Below, in pieces: positions 1-8,830 of a stretch of DNA of 64,000 nt; the stretch's first letter is position 1; each line of letters begins with the position of its first letter. Under the pieces are notes generated by a model. It saw only the letters and a program-made list of their open reading frames with translations. It ran no database searches and was not told the DNA's origin. The stretch is from UBA4742 sp963734965 (GTDB lineage Bacteria; Actinomycetota; Acidimicrobiia; Acidimicrobiales; Acidimicrobilacustridaceae): NCBI GenBank assembly GCA_963734965.1, contig CAVTJK010000004.1, positions 744,001-808,000 of the forward strand, given 5' to 3'. A program made the translations under genes and the position numbers.

Positions 1-2244
1 GCGCTCGCGCTCCCGGTCGACCCTGGCCTCGAGATCGGCGAGGTGGGCCCGAAGCGCATCTGCTTCGGTGGTGACGTCGCGCCGCTCGGTCTCGACGCGA
101 GTCAGACCGTCGGTGGCCGCGCTCATCCGACCGTCGTTGCCGTCGAGTTGTCGCGACAACTCGTGCTCGGTCGTGCGGGCCTCCTCGAGGCCCTGATTGG
201 CGTCGGTCAAGCGGCCGGCAGCGCCCTGCACCTCGTCGGCCGCGCTGTTCGCTCGGGCCCGGGCCTCGTCGAGGGCGGCTCCGGTCGCGCCCGATCCGGC
301 CGCTCCGATCCGCCAGCCGGACGCGCCGAAGCGATCGCCGGCGGCCGTGACGACCACGGCATCGGGATGGGCGAGGGCGACGTCGACGGCCTCGACCCAA
401 TCGCCGTCGATGGCCACCGCTGCTCCGACGAGCGCATCGAGCAGGGCGTCGACGGACGTGGGATCGACACCGCTCAGATCGCGCGCCGCGCGCACGTGGT
501 CGCGCAAGGACCGCCCCACCGGCGGGGCCGTGCGTCCCGAACGCGCCGCCGTCAAGGCCAGGACCGCGCCGGAGAGCGATTCGCCCTGGAGGGCCTGTAG
601 CGAACGGCGAGCGGTGTCGACGTGATCGACGACGATGGCGGCCAGCGCGTCACCAGCGGCGGCTTCGAAGGCCGACTCCCAGCCCCCGTCGATCTCGATG
701 AGGTCGGCGAGCGTGCCGAGCACGCCGTCGGTCCCGGCCAGCCGATCGGCGCCGGCCCGGCTGCGCGCCTCGTCCAGGGCCATGGCCAGCGCCTCGGCTC
801 GGGCTTGCCACGCGTGGTGGGCCGACTCGGCGTCGCGGTGAGCGGCTTCGGCTTCGGCGCGCGCCGCCTCGGCCCGGGTCCGGCGGCGCTCGGCGGCGTC
901 GAGCGACTCGACCAACGGGAGCTCGGCCGACTCGGCCGCGGTCATCTCGGACCGGAGTCGGTCGGCTTCGGCCGTGAGTCGATTCGACTTCTCGGCCAAC
1001 CCGGCCAGTCGCGAGCTGACCCGAGCCAGCTCGGACTCGCCCCGTTCGACGCTCGAACGCAGCGCGCCCAGCTCGCCGCGCCGCTCGGCGGCCTGGCTGC
1101 TGGGCGCGGCGACGCCGTCGGCCCACTCGACTTCGTAGCGCTCTCGGTCCTGGGCCAGCGCCTGCTCGGCGGCCGCCAACTCACCCTGCAAGGGCTCGAG
1201 CGCGGCCGCTTCGGCGTCGACCTCGGCCAGCTCACCCGCGAGGCGCGCCGCCTCGGCTTCGAGGGTGGCGATCACGCCCTGGTCGACGAAGGCGTTGCGG
1301 TCACGATCGATGCCGCGCCGGCGTTCGGCCAGCAACGACGCCAACCCCCGCGCTCGCTCGAACAGCGACTCGAACTGGGCCAGCGAGTCGCCGAGATCGT
1401 CACCCCCCATGGCCGTGAGGCGAGCCTCGGTGGCCAGCACGATGGTGTCGAGCTCGGCCAGGCGTCGCTTGAGGTCGCGATCGGTGGTCCCGAGCTCGGC
1501 GCGCTCGGACGCCGCTCGGGCCAGCCGGGCCCGGTGACCGGCCAACTCCCGGCCGGCCACGTGGATGCGCAACGTCTCGAGCTCGGCGACCACGTCGCCA
1601 TGGCGTCGGGCCGCATCGGCCTGGCGTTCGAGGGGGCGCAGCTGGCGGCGCACCTCGCGCAGCAGGTCCTGCAGCCGGTTGAGGTTGCCTTCCGTGGCCA
1701 CCAGCCGCCGCTCGCTCTTCTCCTTGCGGCGGCGGTACTTCAGCACGCCGGCCGCTTCCTCGATGATCCCTCGCCGCTCTTCAGGCCGGGCGTTCAGCAC
1801 GGCGTCGATCTGGCCCTGGCTGATGATCACGTGCTGTTGGCGCCCGACGCCGCTGTCGCTCAGCAGTTCCTGCAGGTCGAGCAGCCGGCAGGGCACGCCG
1901 TTGATGCTGTACTCGCTGTCCCCGCTGCGAAACAGCGTCCGCGTGAGGGTCACCTCGGTGAACTCGATCGGCAGGATCCCCGACGTGTTGTCGATCGTCA
2001 GCGAGACCTCGGCCCGCCCGAGGGCGCTGCGCTTGGCCGTACCGGCGAAGATGACGTCGTCCATCTTCTGGGACCGGACCGCACTCGGCGCCTGGGCCCC
2101 GAGCACCCACCCGATGGCGTCGACGACGTTGGACTTGCCACTGCCGTTGGGTCCCACCACCACGGTCACACCGGGCTCGAAGTCGAGCGACGTGGTGTCC
2201 GCGAACGACTTGAACCCCTTGAGGGTCAGGGTCTTGAGATACAA
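1..2244 (-). CDS. smc: Chromosome segregation ATPase SMC (N-terminal 748 residues; runs off the window)
   Basis: SMC ATPase that compacts and segregates the chromosome with ScpAB. The N-terminal head carries Walker A GPNGSGKS at residues 31-38 and the Q-loop region SQGQ at about 142-145. A long Glu/Arg/Ala-rich coiled coil follows (about 170-500), then the Gly-rich hinge (about 503-650), then the start of the returning coiled coil. The C-terminal head with the ABC signature and Walker B lies outside the window. I chose a TTG start at 2244 because it gives the family's typical MYLKTLTLKGFKSF start and has GGAG about 6 bases upstream. It is the last gene of the rpmF-plsX-acpP-rnc-mutM cluster, separated from mutM by about 220 bases holding a repeat. 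Identity is secure; the exact start is likely but not certain. Confidence 0.95.
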   Translation of the reverse strand, partial: MYLKTLTLKGFKSFADTTSLDFEPGVTVVVGPNGSGKSNVVDAIGWVLGAQAPSAVRSQKMDDVIFAGTAKRSALGRAEVSLTIDNTSGILPIEFTEVTLTRTLFRSGDSEYSINGVPCRLLDLQELLSDSGVGRQQHVIISQGQIDAVLNARPEERRGIIEEAAGVLKYRRRKEKSERRLVATEGNLNRLQDLLREVRRQLRPLERQADAARRHGDVVAELETLRIHVAGRELAGHRARLARAASERAELGTTDRDLKRRLAELDTIVLATEARLTAMGGDDLGDSLAQFESLFERARGLASLLAERRRGIDRDRNAFVDQGVIATLEAEAARLAGELAEVDAEAAALEPLQGELAAAEQALAQDRERYEVEWADGVAAPSSQAAERRGELGALRSSVERGESELARVSSRLAGLAEKSNRLTAEADRLRSEMTAAESAELPLVESLDAAERRRTRAEAARAEAEAAHRDAESAHHAWQARAEALAMALDEARSRAGADRLAGTDGVLGTLADLIEIDGGWESAFEAAAGDALAAIVVDHVDTARRSLQALQGESLSGAVLALTAARSGRTAPPVGRSLRDHVRAARDLSGVDPTSVDALLDALVGAAVAIDGDWVEAVDVALAHPDAVVVTAAGDRFGASGWRIGAAGSGATGAALDEARARANSAADEVQGAAGRLTDANQGLEEARTTEHELSRQLDGNDGRMSAATDGLTRVETERRDVTTEADALRAHLADLEARVDRERER

Positions 2245-2403
2245 CGCGACTCCGCTTTGAAGCTGACCTGAAGGCCCGGACCGGGCGTGCCAGCGACCCT
2301 AGCGGAGGCCGGAGCGGCCCCTGAGCATCCCAGGCGGGTCGGAGCCTTCTGGGACCCTCGGCGTCGCGCCGCCGCCAGGCGTGCGCAGCTCGCGAGACGT
2401 AAG

Positions 2404-2452
2404 CCGGATGGCGAAGCGCTCGTCGGGAGGCCCCGCCGACCGGAGAGCCAAG
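2404..2452 (+). repeat. Dispersed intergenic repeat, copy A
   Basis: The core reads CCGGATGGCGAAGCGCTCG, then a GGGAGGCCCCGCCGACCGG-like segment, then GAGAGCCAAG. Near-identical cores occur at about 21.1-21.27 kb (two in tandem), 22.99-23.04 kb (inverted), 39.64-39.74 kb and 53.79-53.84 kb, with a degenerate copy near 37.65 kb. All lie between genes. This copy sits 13 bases beyond the mutM stop codon. It has no coding potential and contains short near-palindromes such as CGAAGCGCTCG. The role is unknown. Confidence 0.8.
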
Positions 2453-2465
2453 GAAGGCGGGCCGA

Positions 2466-3302
2466 TCAAACCTGACACTCTTCGCAGTAGAAGGTCGAGC
2501 GACCACCGAACTTGGCCTTGGCGATGTTGGCCCGTCGGCACCGGAAGCAGGGCAGCTTCTCGCGGTTGTAGACCTTGTGGTGCTCCTGGTATTCGCCGGG
2601 CTTGCCGTTCAGGTCGACGTACTGCTCGTCGTCGAGGGTGGATCCGCCGTACTTGATGGCCTCGTGCAGGGTCTCGACCAGGGCCCGGTACAGGCGACGG
2701 ATCTCCTGGGTCGACAGCGAGTCGGACTGGCGGTCATAGCGCAGCCCGGCGGCGAACAGGATCTCGTCGGCGTAGATGTTCCCCAGCCCGGCGATGATCG
2801 TCTGGTCGGTGAGGAACGTCTTCAGCTTCATCTGGCGGCTCATGAGCGCCTGACCGAACACGGTCCACGAGATGGGATCCTCGACCGGGTCGAACCCGAG
2901 CGACGCCAGCTCGGGCACGTCCGCGGTCATGTCGTCGGGCGAGGTCACGAACATCTCGCCGAAGGTGCGCGGGTCGACGAAGCGGAGCTGGCCGCCCTGG
3001 GTGAAGGTGATGATGACGTGGGTGTGCTTGGCCATCGGCTCGCGCGCCGCGGCACGCAGCAGCTGACCGCTCATGCGCAGGTGGATGATCAGGACGTCGC
3101 CGGAGTCGAGCTTGATCACCAGGTACTTGCCCTTGCGCTCGACGCCGGTGATCTTGGTGCCGTCGAGCTTGGCGATGAAGGCCTTCTTGGTCTGGCGGCG
3201 CACGGTTCGGGTCCCATGGACCTCGACCGCCTTGATGCGCTTGCCCAGCGCCTCGCGCTCCAGCTCGCGCCGGATCGTCTCGACCTCAGGAAGTTCAGGC
3301 AT
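2466..3302 (-). CDS. mutM: Formamidopyrimidine-DNA glycosylase MutM/Fpg
   Basis: Bifunctional DNA glycosylase/AP lyase that removes 8-oxoguanine and formamidopyrimidines. The 278-residue protein begins MPELPEVE: after Met removal the N-terminal Pro is the catalytic nucleophile and the following Glu assists. This fixes the start at 3302 even though the frame is open further upstream. The C-terminal zinc finger has Cys252, Cys255, Cys273 and Cys276, ending CEECQV. The length matches the family. The start codon overlaps the end of rnc by 8 bases, so the two are probably translationally coupled. The rnc-mutM-smc order is common in actinobacteria. Confidence 0.97.
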   Translation of the reverse strand: MPELPEVETIRRELEREALGKRIKAVEVHGTRTVRRQTKKAFIAKLDGTKITGVERKGKYLVIKLDSGDVLIIHLRMSGQLLRAAAREPMAKHTHVIITFTQGGQLRFVDPRTFGEMFVTSPDDMTADVPELASLGFDPVEDPISWTVFGQALMSRQMKLKTFLTDQTIIAGLGNIYADEILFAAGLRYDRQSDSLSTQEIRRLYRALVETLHEAIKYGGSTLDDEQYVDLNGKPGEYQEHHKVYNREKLPCFRCRRANIAKAKFGGRSTFYCEECQV

Positions 3303-4125
3303 CGTGGTGCTCACTCTCTCGCCCGCCGAACACGAGGCTCGATCCGGGGCTGGCGCCGGCCGCGGACGCGGACTCGACCTTTTCTCGCGCGGCATGGGAC
3401 TCGTTCAGGTGCAGCCAGGCACTCCTGGCGGCCTCCTGCTCGGCCTCCTTCTTGCTCCGCCCCTCGCCCTGGCCCAGCGGCTCGCCGCCCAGCCGCACCA
3501 CGGCGTAGAACCGCTTGGCGTGATCGGGACCCTCGTCGCGCAGCTCGTAGTCGGGCAGACCGTCGAACTGCCGGGCCGCCAGCTCTTGGAGCTGGGTCTT
3601 GAAGTCATGACCGCCGGGCCCTTCGGCGGCGGCGTCGATGCGGTCGGCGAGCAGCCCGAGCACGAGGCTCTCAGCCGCGTCCCAACCGAGGTCCAGATAG
3701 GCGGCGCCGATGACGGCCTCCATCGAGTCGGCCAGGATCGACGGCTTGGACCGTCCCCCGCTGCCGTCCTCGCCCTTGCCCAACAAGACGACCTCGCCAA
3801 GACCGACCTCCGAGCCCAGCTCGGCCATCGTCGCCGCGCTCACCACCATGGCGCGCACCTTGGCCAACTCGCCCTCGGGCATGTCGGGGAAGTCACGGTA
3901 GACGTGCGCGGTCACGACCAGACCGAGCACGGCGTCGCCGAGGAACTCGAGGCGCTCGTTCGACTCGCGACCGGCGTGCTCGGCGCACCACGAACGATGG
4001 GTCAGCGCCAGCTCGAGCAACTCGTAGTCGCGGAAGGGGCAACCCAGTCGTTCGGCGAAGCGGCGAAGTGCGTCGGCGTTCAGAAGATCAGCCCAGCCGG
4101 CCGACCACGTAGTCGACCGCGTCAC
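3295..4125 (-). CDS. rnc: Ribonuclease III
   Basis: Double-stranded RNA endonuclease for rRNA precursor processing and RNA decay. The signature NERLEFLGDAVLG is at residues 56-68 and supplies catalytic acidic residues; Asp133 and Glu136 (DSMEAVIG) form the second acidic cluster. A dsRNA-binding domain occupies roughly residues 170-245, followed by a low-complexity tail, total 276 residues. The ATG at 4125 overlaps the acpP 3' end by 38 bases. A CTG close after the acpP stop (about 4083) is a less likely alternative start. The stop overlaps mutM by 8 bases. Confidence 0.95.
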   Translation of the reverse strand: MTRSTTWSAGWADLLNADALRRFAERLGCPFRDYELLELALTHRSWCAEHAGRESNERLEFLGDAVLGLVVTAHVYRDFPDMPEGELAKVRAMVVSAATMAELGSEVGLGEVVLLGKGEDGSGGRSKPSILADSMEAVIGAAYLDLGWDAAESLVLGLLADRIDAAAEGPGGHDFKTQLQELAARQFDGLPDYELRDEGPDHAKRFYAVVRLGGEPLGQGEGRSKKEAEQEAARSAWLHLNESHAAREKVESASAAGASPGSSLVFGGRESEHHDA

Positions 4126-4435
4126 GCACCGTCTTCAGATCCTCGAGATCCTCGTCTTCGATGCGGAACCCGACGCTGCGTTCGCCGAGCTCTTCCTCGA
4201 GGGCCTCGACCAGCTCGATGAGCGCCAACGAGTCGGCCTCGAGATCGTCGGCGAACGAGTCGCCCTCGTGGATGGACGAGGGCTCGATCTCGAGGATGTC
4301 GGCGAGCCGGTCGCGGATGAGATCGACGACCTCTTGACGGCCGATCGGTCCCTGTTCGACGTGGGTCTCTGCTGGCACGGGAACTCGGTCTCCTTCGGCC
4401 GGAGGGGCGATAGTCGGCACGCGGTCGGCGGCCAT
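4088..4435 (-). CDS. acpP: Acyl carrier protein
   Basis: Small acidic carrier of fatty-acyl intermediates. The phosphopantetheine attachment serine is Ser69 in the motif EADSLALIEL, inside a four-helix ACP domain covering about residues 33-115. The 115-residue length exceeds the usual 75-85 because of a roughly 30-residue Pro-rich N-terminal extension. A later start inside that extension would give a standard ACP, but no obviously better ribosome site is visible. It lies between plsX and rnc, a conserved arrangement. The 144 bases upstream hold a perfect TTGACA hexamer that may drive acpP-rnc-mutM-smc. Confidence 0.9.
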   Translation of the reverse strand: MAADRVPTIAPPAEGDRVPVPAETHVEQGPIGRQEVVDLIRDRLADILEIEPSSIHEGDSFADDLEADSLALIELVEALEEELGERSVGFRIEDEDLEDLKTVRDAVDYVVGRLG

Positions 4436-4503
4436 GGTACCAGATCGCTCGCTTGTGCCCTCGTGAACGGCACCAAAAGCGCAGGTCAGAGCCAGTTTCT
4501 CTC

Positions 4504-4509
4504 TGTCAA
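4504..4509 (-). promoter_or_regulatory. Possible -35 element upstream of acpP
   Basis: A perfect TTGACA on the minus strand lies about 70 bases before the acpP ATG, in the only sizeable gap of the plsX-smc part of the cluster. No good -10 hexamer is found at 17-18 bases spacing (ACCTGC/CCTGCG), so this is only a candidate. Confidence 0.3.
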
Positions 4510-4579
4510 GGGAAGATTCCGCCCATCACTGACGGAGACCTTTCGTTCACTTTCCGCACAACCCGCTGGGCGCCGGGGC

Positions 4580-5578
4580 TCAGGCGGACGAGACGGCAGT
4601 GCGCAGGTGGTCGACCACCTGGCCGACGACCATGTCGTTGGCCACCCGCACGGCGTTGACGATCGCCGTGGCCGAGGACGAGCCATGGCTGATGATGCAC
4701 ACGCCGTCGACGCCGAGCAGCATGGCCCCGCCGACGGTCTCGGGATCGAGCTGCGCGTACAACGGCCCCAGCGCCGGGAGCAGCACGGTGGCGGCCTCCC
4801 GGGTGGCATCGTCGGAGTCGAACGCGGCCAGCACTCCCCCGACGAGCGCCCGCAGCGCGCCTTCGAGCGTCTTCAAGGCCACGTTGCCGACGAAGCCGTC
4901 GGTGACGACGACGTCGGCCGAGTCGGTCATGAGGTCGCGGCCCTCGACGTTGCCCACGAAGCGCGCCCCGGTCGATCCGACCCAGTCGGCTTCGACGGCC
5001 AGGAGCTTGTGGGTCTCCTTGACCAGTGCGTTGCCCTTGGTGTCCTCCTCGCCGATGGAGAGCAGGGCCACCTTCGGCTCGGCGATCCCGAACCGATCGC
5101 GGGCATACACCGCGCCCATCTGGGCGAACTGCACGAGCCACTCGGCCGTGCACTCGGCGTTGGCGCCGGCGTCGAGCATCACCGTCGGGGTGCCGCCGAT
5201 CACCGGGATCGGGGTGGCGATGGCGGGACGGGCCACCCCCTTGATGCGCCCCATCCGCAACAGGGCGCTGGCCATCGTGGCTCCGGTGTTGCCGGCGCTG
5301 ACCATGGCCGAGGCCCGCCCGTCGCGGACCGCCTCGGCGGCGCGCACCAACGACGAGTCCTTCATGCGCCGCACGCTGGCGCCGGCGTCGGCATCCATGG
5401 CGATGACCTCGGACGCGGCCAGCACCTCGAGGCCTCCGGGGTCGCCCATCTCGTCGGGGCGACCGACCAACAGGATGTCGACGCCGAGCTCGGCCGCGGC
5501 CTGCTTGGCTCCGGCGACGATCTCACCCGGCGCTCGGTCGCCGCCCATGGCATCGACGGCAATGGGAAGCGTGCTCAT
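4580..5578 (-). CDS. plsX: Phosphate acyltransferase PlsX
   Basis: Converts acyl-ACP and phosphate to acyl phosphate, the first step of the PlsX/PlsY route to phosphatidic acid. The 332-residue protein starts MSTLPIAVDAMGGD and contains the family blocks AVDAMGGDRAP (about 7-17), SAGNTGA, DAGAN, and the C-terminal GGAMLLGV and HGSS segments. The length is typical. It is encoded between rpmF and acpP, its substrate carrier, as in many bacteria. The start at 5578 lies about 50 bases after rpmF. Confidence 0.97.
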   Translation of the reverse strand: MSTLPIAVDAMGGDRAPGEIVAGAKQAAAELGVDILLVGRPDEMGDPGGLEVLAASEVIAMDADAGASVRRMKDSSLVRAAEAVRDGRASAMVSAGNTGATMASALLRMGRIKGVARPAIATPIPVIGGTPTVMLDAGANAECTAEWLVQFAQMGAVYARDRFGIAEPKVALLSIGEEDTKGNALVKETHKLLAVEADWVGSTGARFVGNVEGRDLMTDSADVVVTDGFVGNVALKTLEGALRALVGGVLAAFDSDDATREAATVLLPALGPLYAQLDPETVGGAMLLGVDGVCIISHGSSSATAIVNAVRVANDMVVGQVVDHLRTAVSSA

Positions 5579-5629
5579 GATCGACTCGCCCTGGTCGTCA
5601 TGTTGTGGTCTGGCTCGGATCGGCTGACG

Positions 5630-5809
5630 TCAGTCGACGTCGATGGCCTGGCGGTCGTGGTACCAACCGCAGTTGCCGCACACGACGTGGGGTGTCTTGG
5701 TGGCTCCGCAGTGGGGGCAACTGCTCCGGGCCGGCGTCTTGAGCGTCCAGGCCGAGGCCCGGCGGCTGCGGCTCTTGGCCTTGGAGGTCTTCTTCTTGGG
5801 GACAGCCAT
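5630..5809 (-). CDS. rpmF: 50S ribosomal protein L32
   Basis: Ribosomal protein L32, 59 residues, starting MAVPKKKTSKAKSR, which fixes the start at 5809. It keeps four cysteines, Cys31/Cys34 (CPHC) and Cys44/Cys47 (CGNC), so it is the zinc-binding form of L32. It lies upstream of plsX and downstream of the DUF177 gene, the standard actinobacterial arrangement linking ribosome and phospholipid synthesis. Confidence 0.97.
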   Translation of the reverse strand: MAVPKKKTSKAKSRSRRASAWTLKTPARSSCPHCGATKTPHVVCGNCGWYHDRQAIDVD

Positions 5810-5964
5810 GATCGTGTTGCCTCTGGGGTGCTGGAGCGCGACCGCTCCGGTGGGTCCGGATCCGCGAGCGCGCCGGGACCCGAGGGTGAGCTCGCGGTCG
5901 GGCGCGAGGGGTAGATGGTAGCGGGACAGGCCCGATTCGGCGAAGCGGGCCGGTTGTCCGGCGC

Positions 5965-6468
5965 CTACTCGTCGAAGTCGAGCTGGCTGAGAGCCGCCCA
6001 TCGAGGGTCGATCGGGGCTTCGGTCTCGTCATCGGGCCCGGTCGGGAAGGTCTCGGGCGCTGGCCCGCGGCAGTCCGACTCGCACAGCGGAGCCAAGGGC
6101 AGGGCCAGCAGCACGGCGTCGCGGACCATCGGCTCGAGATCGATCTGATCCCCCGCCAGCCGGTAGGTCTCGCCCTCGACGGGATCGGGCTCGAAGATCT
6201 CGCGGACATCGGATTCGGCCCGGCCCGTGACGCGGGTGAGGCAGCGCCGGCACGGTCCGGTCCAGTCGACGGCGACCGAGCCGGTGGCCGTGATGGCCGA
6301 GCCGATGCTCTCGAGGGTCAGATCCACCGCGACCTCGGCGTCGGGGGCGACCGACGCCGTCGAGATGGCCAGTCCGTCGAGGGGGACCTCGTCGTGGAAG
6401 GCGCGCCGGGTGCCGGGATGGGCCAACAGCTCGGACACCCCCACTTGGAGCGGCCGAGCCGCGCTCAT
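5965..6468 (-). CDS. DUF177/YceD family protein
   Basis: YceD-family protein of 167 residues, found next to rpmF in most bacteria and linked to 23S rRNA accumulation or large-subunit biogenesis in plants and E. coli. A paired-cysteine signature is visible: CRRC at about 73-76 and CESDC at about 129-133, probably a metal site. The N-terminal region matches the typical DUF177 start, with an LL-HPG-R segment. I placed the start at the ATG at 6468. The next upstream gene, SepIVA-like, ends 37 bases away. The molecular function in actinobacteria is not established. Confidence 0.88.
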   Translation of the reverse strand: MSAARPLQVGVSELLAHPGTRRAFHDEVPLDGLAISTASVAPDAEVAVDLTLESIGSAITATGSVAVDWTGPCRRCLTRVTGRAESDVREIFEPDPVEGETYRLAGDQIDLEPMVRDAVLLALPLAPLCESDCRGPAPETFPTGPDDETEAPIDPRWAALSQLDFDE

Positions 6469-6505
6469 GGGACCCGCCGCCCCCGCGTCGCCGCCCGCAC
6501 TCGTC

Positions 6506-7162
6506 TCACGAGGCGTCGTCCTGGTCGAAGAACTCGTCGTAGGGCGCTTCTTCGTCCGCGTAGTTCTCGAGCCCGGCTTCGGCCCCGTAGCCCTCGGGCG
6601 GCGGCGGCAGATCCATCGGCAGCTCGTCGGACTCGCCCAACAGGTTGGTCCCCTGGAGCTTCTGGCGGCCGCTGGCCACCAGCTTGATCGTCCGTTCGAG
6701 CACGATCTCGAAGCTGGCCAACTTCTGATCGCAGAAGTCCTCGACCTCGTGGTGCAATCGGCGGGCCTCGGCCTCGGCCGCGTCCATGATCTGGTAGGCC
6801 CGCGCCTCGGCCGCCTTGACGACCTCGGTCCGGGCCACCATCCGTTCGGCGCGCGTGCGCGCCTGATCGAGGATCTCGTCACCCTCGTGACGCACCCGCG
6901 CCAAGTACTCCTCGCGCTCCTTGAGCAGCCACCGCGCGGCGCGGAGCTCCTCGGGCAGCTGGGTCAGGGCCTCGTCGAGCAGCTCGAGCACTTCGTCCTT
7001 GGAGATCATCGACGACGCCGACAGGGGAACGGGTCGAGCCGCCTCGACGATCTCGCGCAGTTGGAGCAACACCTCCTCGGTCTCGGCGCCGTGGAACGGC
7101 GTCGGCGTCGGCGCCTCGCTCAGATCGGCCAGTTCGTCGAGCTCGTTCTCGAAGTCAGTCAC
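6506..7162 (-). CDS. SepIVA/DivIVA-like coiled-coil cell-division protein
   Basis: Protein of 218 residues with an acidic N terminus, a helical segment, and a long charged Ala/Glu/Arg-rich coiled coil (about 75-165), followed by an acidic Pro-rich tail. Composition and position between DUF177 and coaD match the DivIVA-like division protein SepIVA of mycobacteria. Automated annotation often mislabels such proteins as ATP synthase subunit B-like. There are no membrane segments, which fits a cytoplasmic scaffold. The start ATG overlaps the coaD stop by 4 bases (ATGA), so the genes are coupled. The family assignment rests on synteny and coiled-coil character, not on a catalytic motif. Confidence 0.7.
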   Translation of the reverse strand: MTDFENELDELADLSEAPTPTPFHGAETEEVLLQLREIVEAARPVPLSASSMISKDEVLELLDEALTQLPEELRAARWLLKEREEYLARVRHEGDEILDQARTRAERMVARTEVVKAAEARAYQIMDAAEAEARRLHHEVEDFCDQKLASFEIVLERTIKLVASGRQKLQGTNLLGESDELPMDLPPPPEGYGAEAGLENYADEEAPYDEFFDQDDAS

Positions 7163-7638
7163 GATCCGTATTTCTCCTCGAGCCGCTTGGCCACGGGAGT
7201 GGGGACCATCGCCGAGACGTCGCCGCCAAAGCGGGCGATCTCGCGGATCAGCTTCGAAGCCAAGAACGAATGGGCCGAGGCCGACGGGATGAAGAGGGTG
7301 TCGACCCCGGAGACCTTGTGGTTCATCTGGGCCATCTGCAGCTCGGACTCGAAGTCCGACACGGCCCGCAGGCCTTTGACGATGAAGTCGGCGCCGACGT
7401 TGCGAGCCAGGTCGACGACCAGGCTCGAGAACATGGTGACCTCGACGTTGTCGAGATGGGCCACGCTCTCGAGCAGCATCTGCTCGCGCTCCTCGTAGGA
7501 GAAGAGCGGCTCACCCTTCTGCGGGTTGCGCATGGCGGCGACGACGACCCCGTCGAACAGGCGCGACGCGGTCTCGATGATCTCGAGGTGGCCGTTGTGG
7601 ATCGGGTCGAACGACCCTGGGTAGAGCACGGTGGCCAC
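7159..7638 (-). CDS. coaD: Phosphopantetheine adenylyltransferase CoaD
   Basis: Catalyses transfer of AMP from ATP to 4'-phosphopantetheine, the penultimate step of CoA synthesis. It has the nucleotidyltransferase motif YPGSFDPIHNGH at residues 6-17 (HNGH being the HxGH site) and a C-terminal Ser/Lys/Arg segment typical of CoaD. The GTG start at 7638 gives 159 residues, the normal size, with GGAG 5-6 bases upstream. A GTG at 7644 overlapping the rsmD stop as GTGA is a plausible alternative that adds two residues. The rsmD-coaD pairing is widely conserved. Confidence 0.95.
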   Translation of the reverse strand: MATVLYPGSFDPIHNGHLEIIETASRLFDGVVVAAMRNPQKGEPLFSYEEREQMLLESVAHLDNVEVTMFSSLVVDLARNVGADFIVKGLRAVSDFESELQMAQMNHKVSGVDTLFIPSASAHSFLASKLIREIARFGGDVSAMVPTPVAKRLEEKYGS

Positions 7639-7640
7639 GG

Positions 7641-8207
7641 TCACTCCGATGGATCGAGCCCGGGGCGGGCGCCAGCTGGAGGCTGCGAACGAAAGATGGC
7701 GACGAGCGTAGCGCCGTACCGGCGCTCCCTGATCGCAACCCACCCCGCGGGCGGAGCGATCGAGCGATCCGACTCGACCACGGCCAGGTCGGCCGGCACC
7801 GACCCCAGCAGGTCGTCCCAGCCGTCGAACTCGTAGGGCGGGTCGAGCAACGCCAACGACCACCGGTCGCCGTTGCGGTCGGCCTCGGCGAGGATCTGGG
7901 ACGCTTTGCGGTGCTGCACCGTCGCCTGCTCGGCCAGACCCGTGGCCGCCAGATTGGTCTCGACGGCGGTGATGGCCCGAGCGTCGTCGTCGACGAAGGT
8001 GACGTGCGTCGCGCCGCGCGACAAGGCTTCGATCCCGAGCGCACCGCTGCCGGCGTACAGGTCCAGCACGATGGCGTCGGTGATGGCGTCCAGGCTGGTG
8101 AGGGCGTTGAAGGTGGCCTCGCGCACCCGATCCCCCGTCGGGCGGGTCGCGGCGCCCGCGGGCGCGACGATCCGACGACCCCGGGCCCGCCCGGCGATCA
8201 CCCGCAC
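7641..8207 (-). CDS. rsmD: 16S rRNA (guanine-966-N2)-methyltransferase RsmD
   Basis: SAM-dependent methyltransferase for G966 of 16S rRNA. The 188-residue protein has SAM motif I LDLYAGSGALGIEAL at about 48-62 and the amino-methyltransferase motif DPPY at 122-125. It starts MRVIAGRARGRR, typical of the family. It is followed directly by coaD with touching or overlapping ends. Nothing unusual is visible. Confidence 0.95.
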   Translation of the reverse strand: MRVIAGRARGRRIVAPAGAATRPTGDRVREATFNALTSLDAITDAIVLDLYAGSGALGIEALSRGATHVTFVDDDARAITAVETNLAATGLAEQATVQHRKASQILAEADRNGDRWSLALLDPPYEFDGWDDLLGSVPADLAVVESDRSIAPPAGWVAIRERRYGATLVAIFRSQPPAGARPGLDPSE

Positions 8208-8255
8208 GGGAACGGGCGACGCATCGGCACCCGATGATCGAACCCGGCGCGCCGC

Positions 8256-8438
8256 TCAGTACGCGTGATCGTCGTCGTCGTCATCGTCGTCGGTGAGCAC
8301 GATGTCCCACCGGTCGAGGCAGTCCTCGCACCGATAGGCCACGACATCGTCGGGCTCCCAGCCCTCGTGGGGCTCATAGGACAGCAGGTGGCAACGGCCG
8401 CCGCAGTCGACGCACACGATGTTCTGGGCCACCCGCAT
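8256..8438 (-). CDS. Small zinc-ribbon-like hypothetical protein
   Basis: Protein of 60 residues with two Cys pairs: CVDC at about 9-12 with a further Cys at 16, and CEDC at 37-40. It ends in a run of eight aspartates and HAY. The Cys spacing suggests a zinc ribbon. The poly-Asp tail is translated from a GTC/GTCGTC-rich repeat on the plus strand. It is placed just upstream of rsmD in the same direction (about 48 bases apart). I do not recognise a function; nucleic-acid or protein interaction is only a guess. Confidence 0.65.
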   Translation of the reverse strand: MRVAQNIVCVDCGGRCHLLSYEPHEGWEPDDVVAYRCEDCLDRWDIVLTDDDDDDDDHAY

Positions 8439-8524
8439 CGCCCCGAGCGTAGCGAGACCGGTCCCGGGCCCGTCAGATCGGACGTCGAGCACCGCAGACG
8501 CCGCGAGCTCGCCGTCGATCCGAC

Positions 8525-8830
8525 CTACAGGCCGGCTTCGCGCCGCAGCTGCTGCCACGCCCGCCCGCGGCGCAGGACCATGGCGACATAGAACAGCCCG
8601 AGCGCCGAGAGCGCGGCACCCAAGAGGAGGTTCCATACGACCATGGCCACGAAGCCCGCGGCCACGACGACCAGGCCCATGGCCGCGTCGATGGCGATCA
8701 CCGTCTTCCAGTTGATGGCGTAGGCCGCCGTCGGCCCCGCTCGCCGCGCCTCGTCCTCGGCGGCCGGGTCTTCCCACGGTTTCGCCCCCCCACCGTCGTC
8801 TTGGGGTGGACGCGGATCTTCTTCGGTCAT
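8525..8830 (-). CDS. Small membrane protein of unknown function
   Basis: Protein of 101 residues: an acidic Pro-rich N terminus of about 35 residues, two predicted membrane helices (about 41-62 and 64-85) and a basic C-terminal tail (RRGRAWQQLRREAGL). I chose the ATG at 8830, preceded by AGGA. A second ATG 12 bases upstream (8842) is possible. No family is recognised. It is co-directional with the small zinc-ribbon gene and rsmD. Confidence 0.65.
   Translation of the reverse strand: MTEEDPRPPQDDGGGAKPWEDPAAEDEARRAGPTAAYAINWKTVIAIDAAMGLVVVAAGFVAMVVWNLLLGAALSALGLFYVAMVLRRGRAWQQLRREAGL

Noticed and set aside
622..2271. Plus-strand open frame of 549 codons opposite smc
   Set aside because: Shadow of the smc coiled-coil and head sequence; no plausible protein features.
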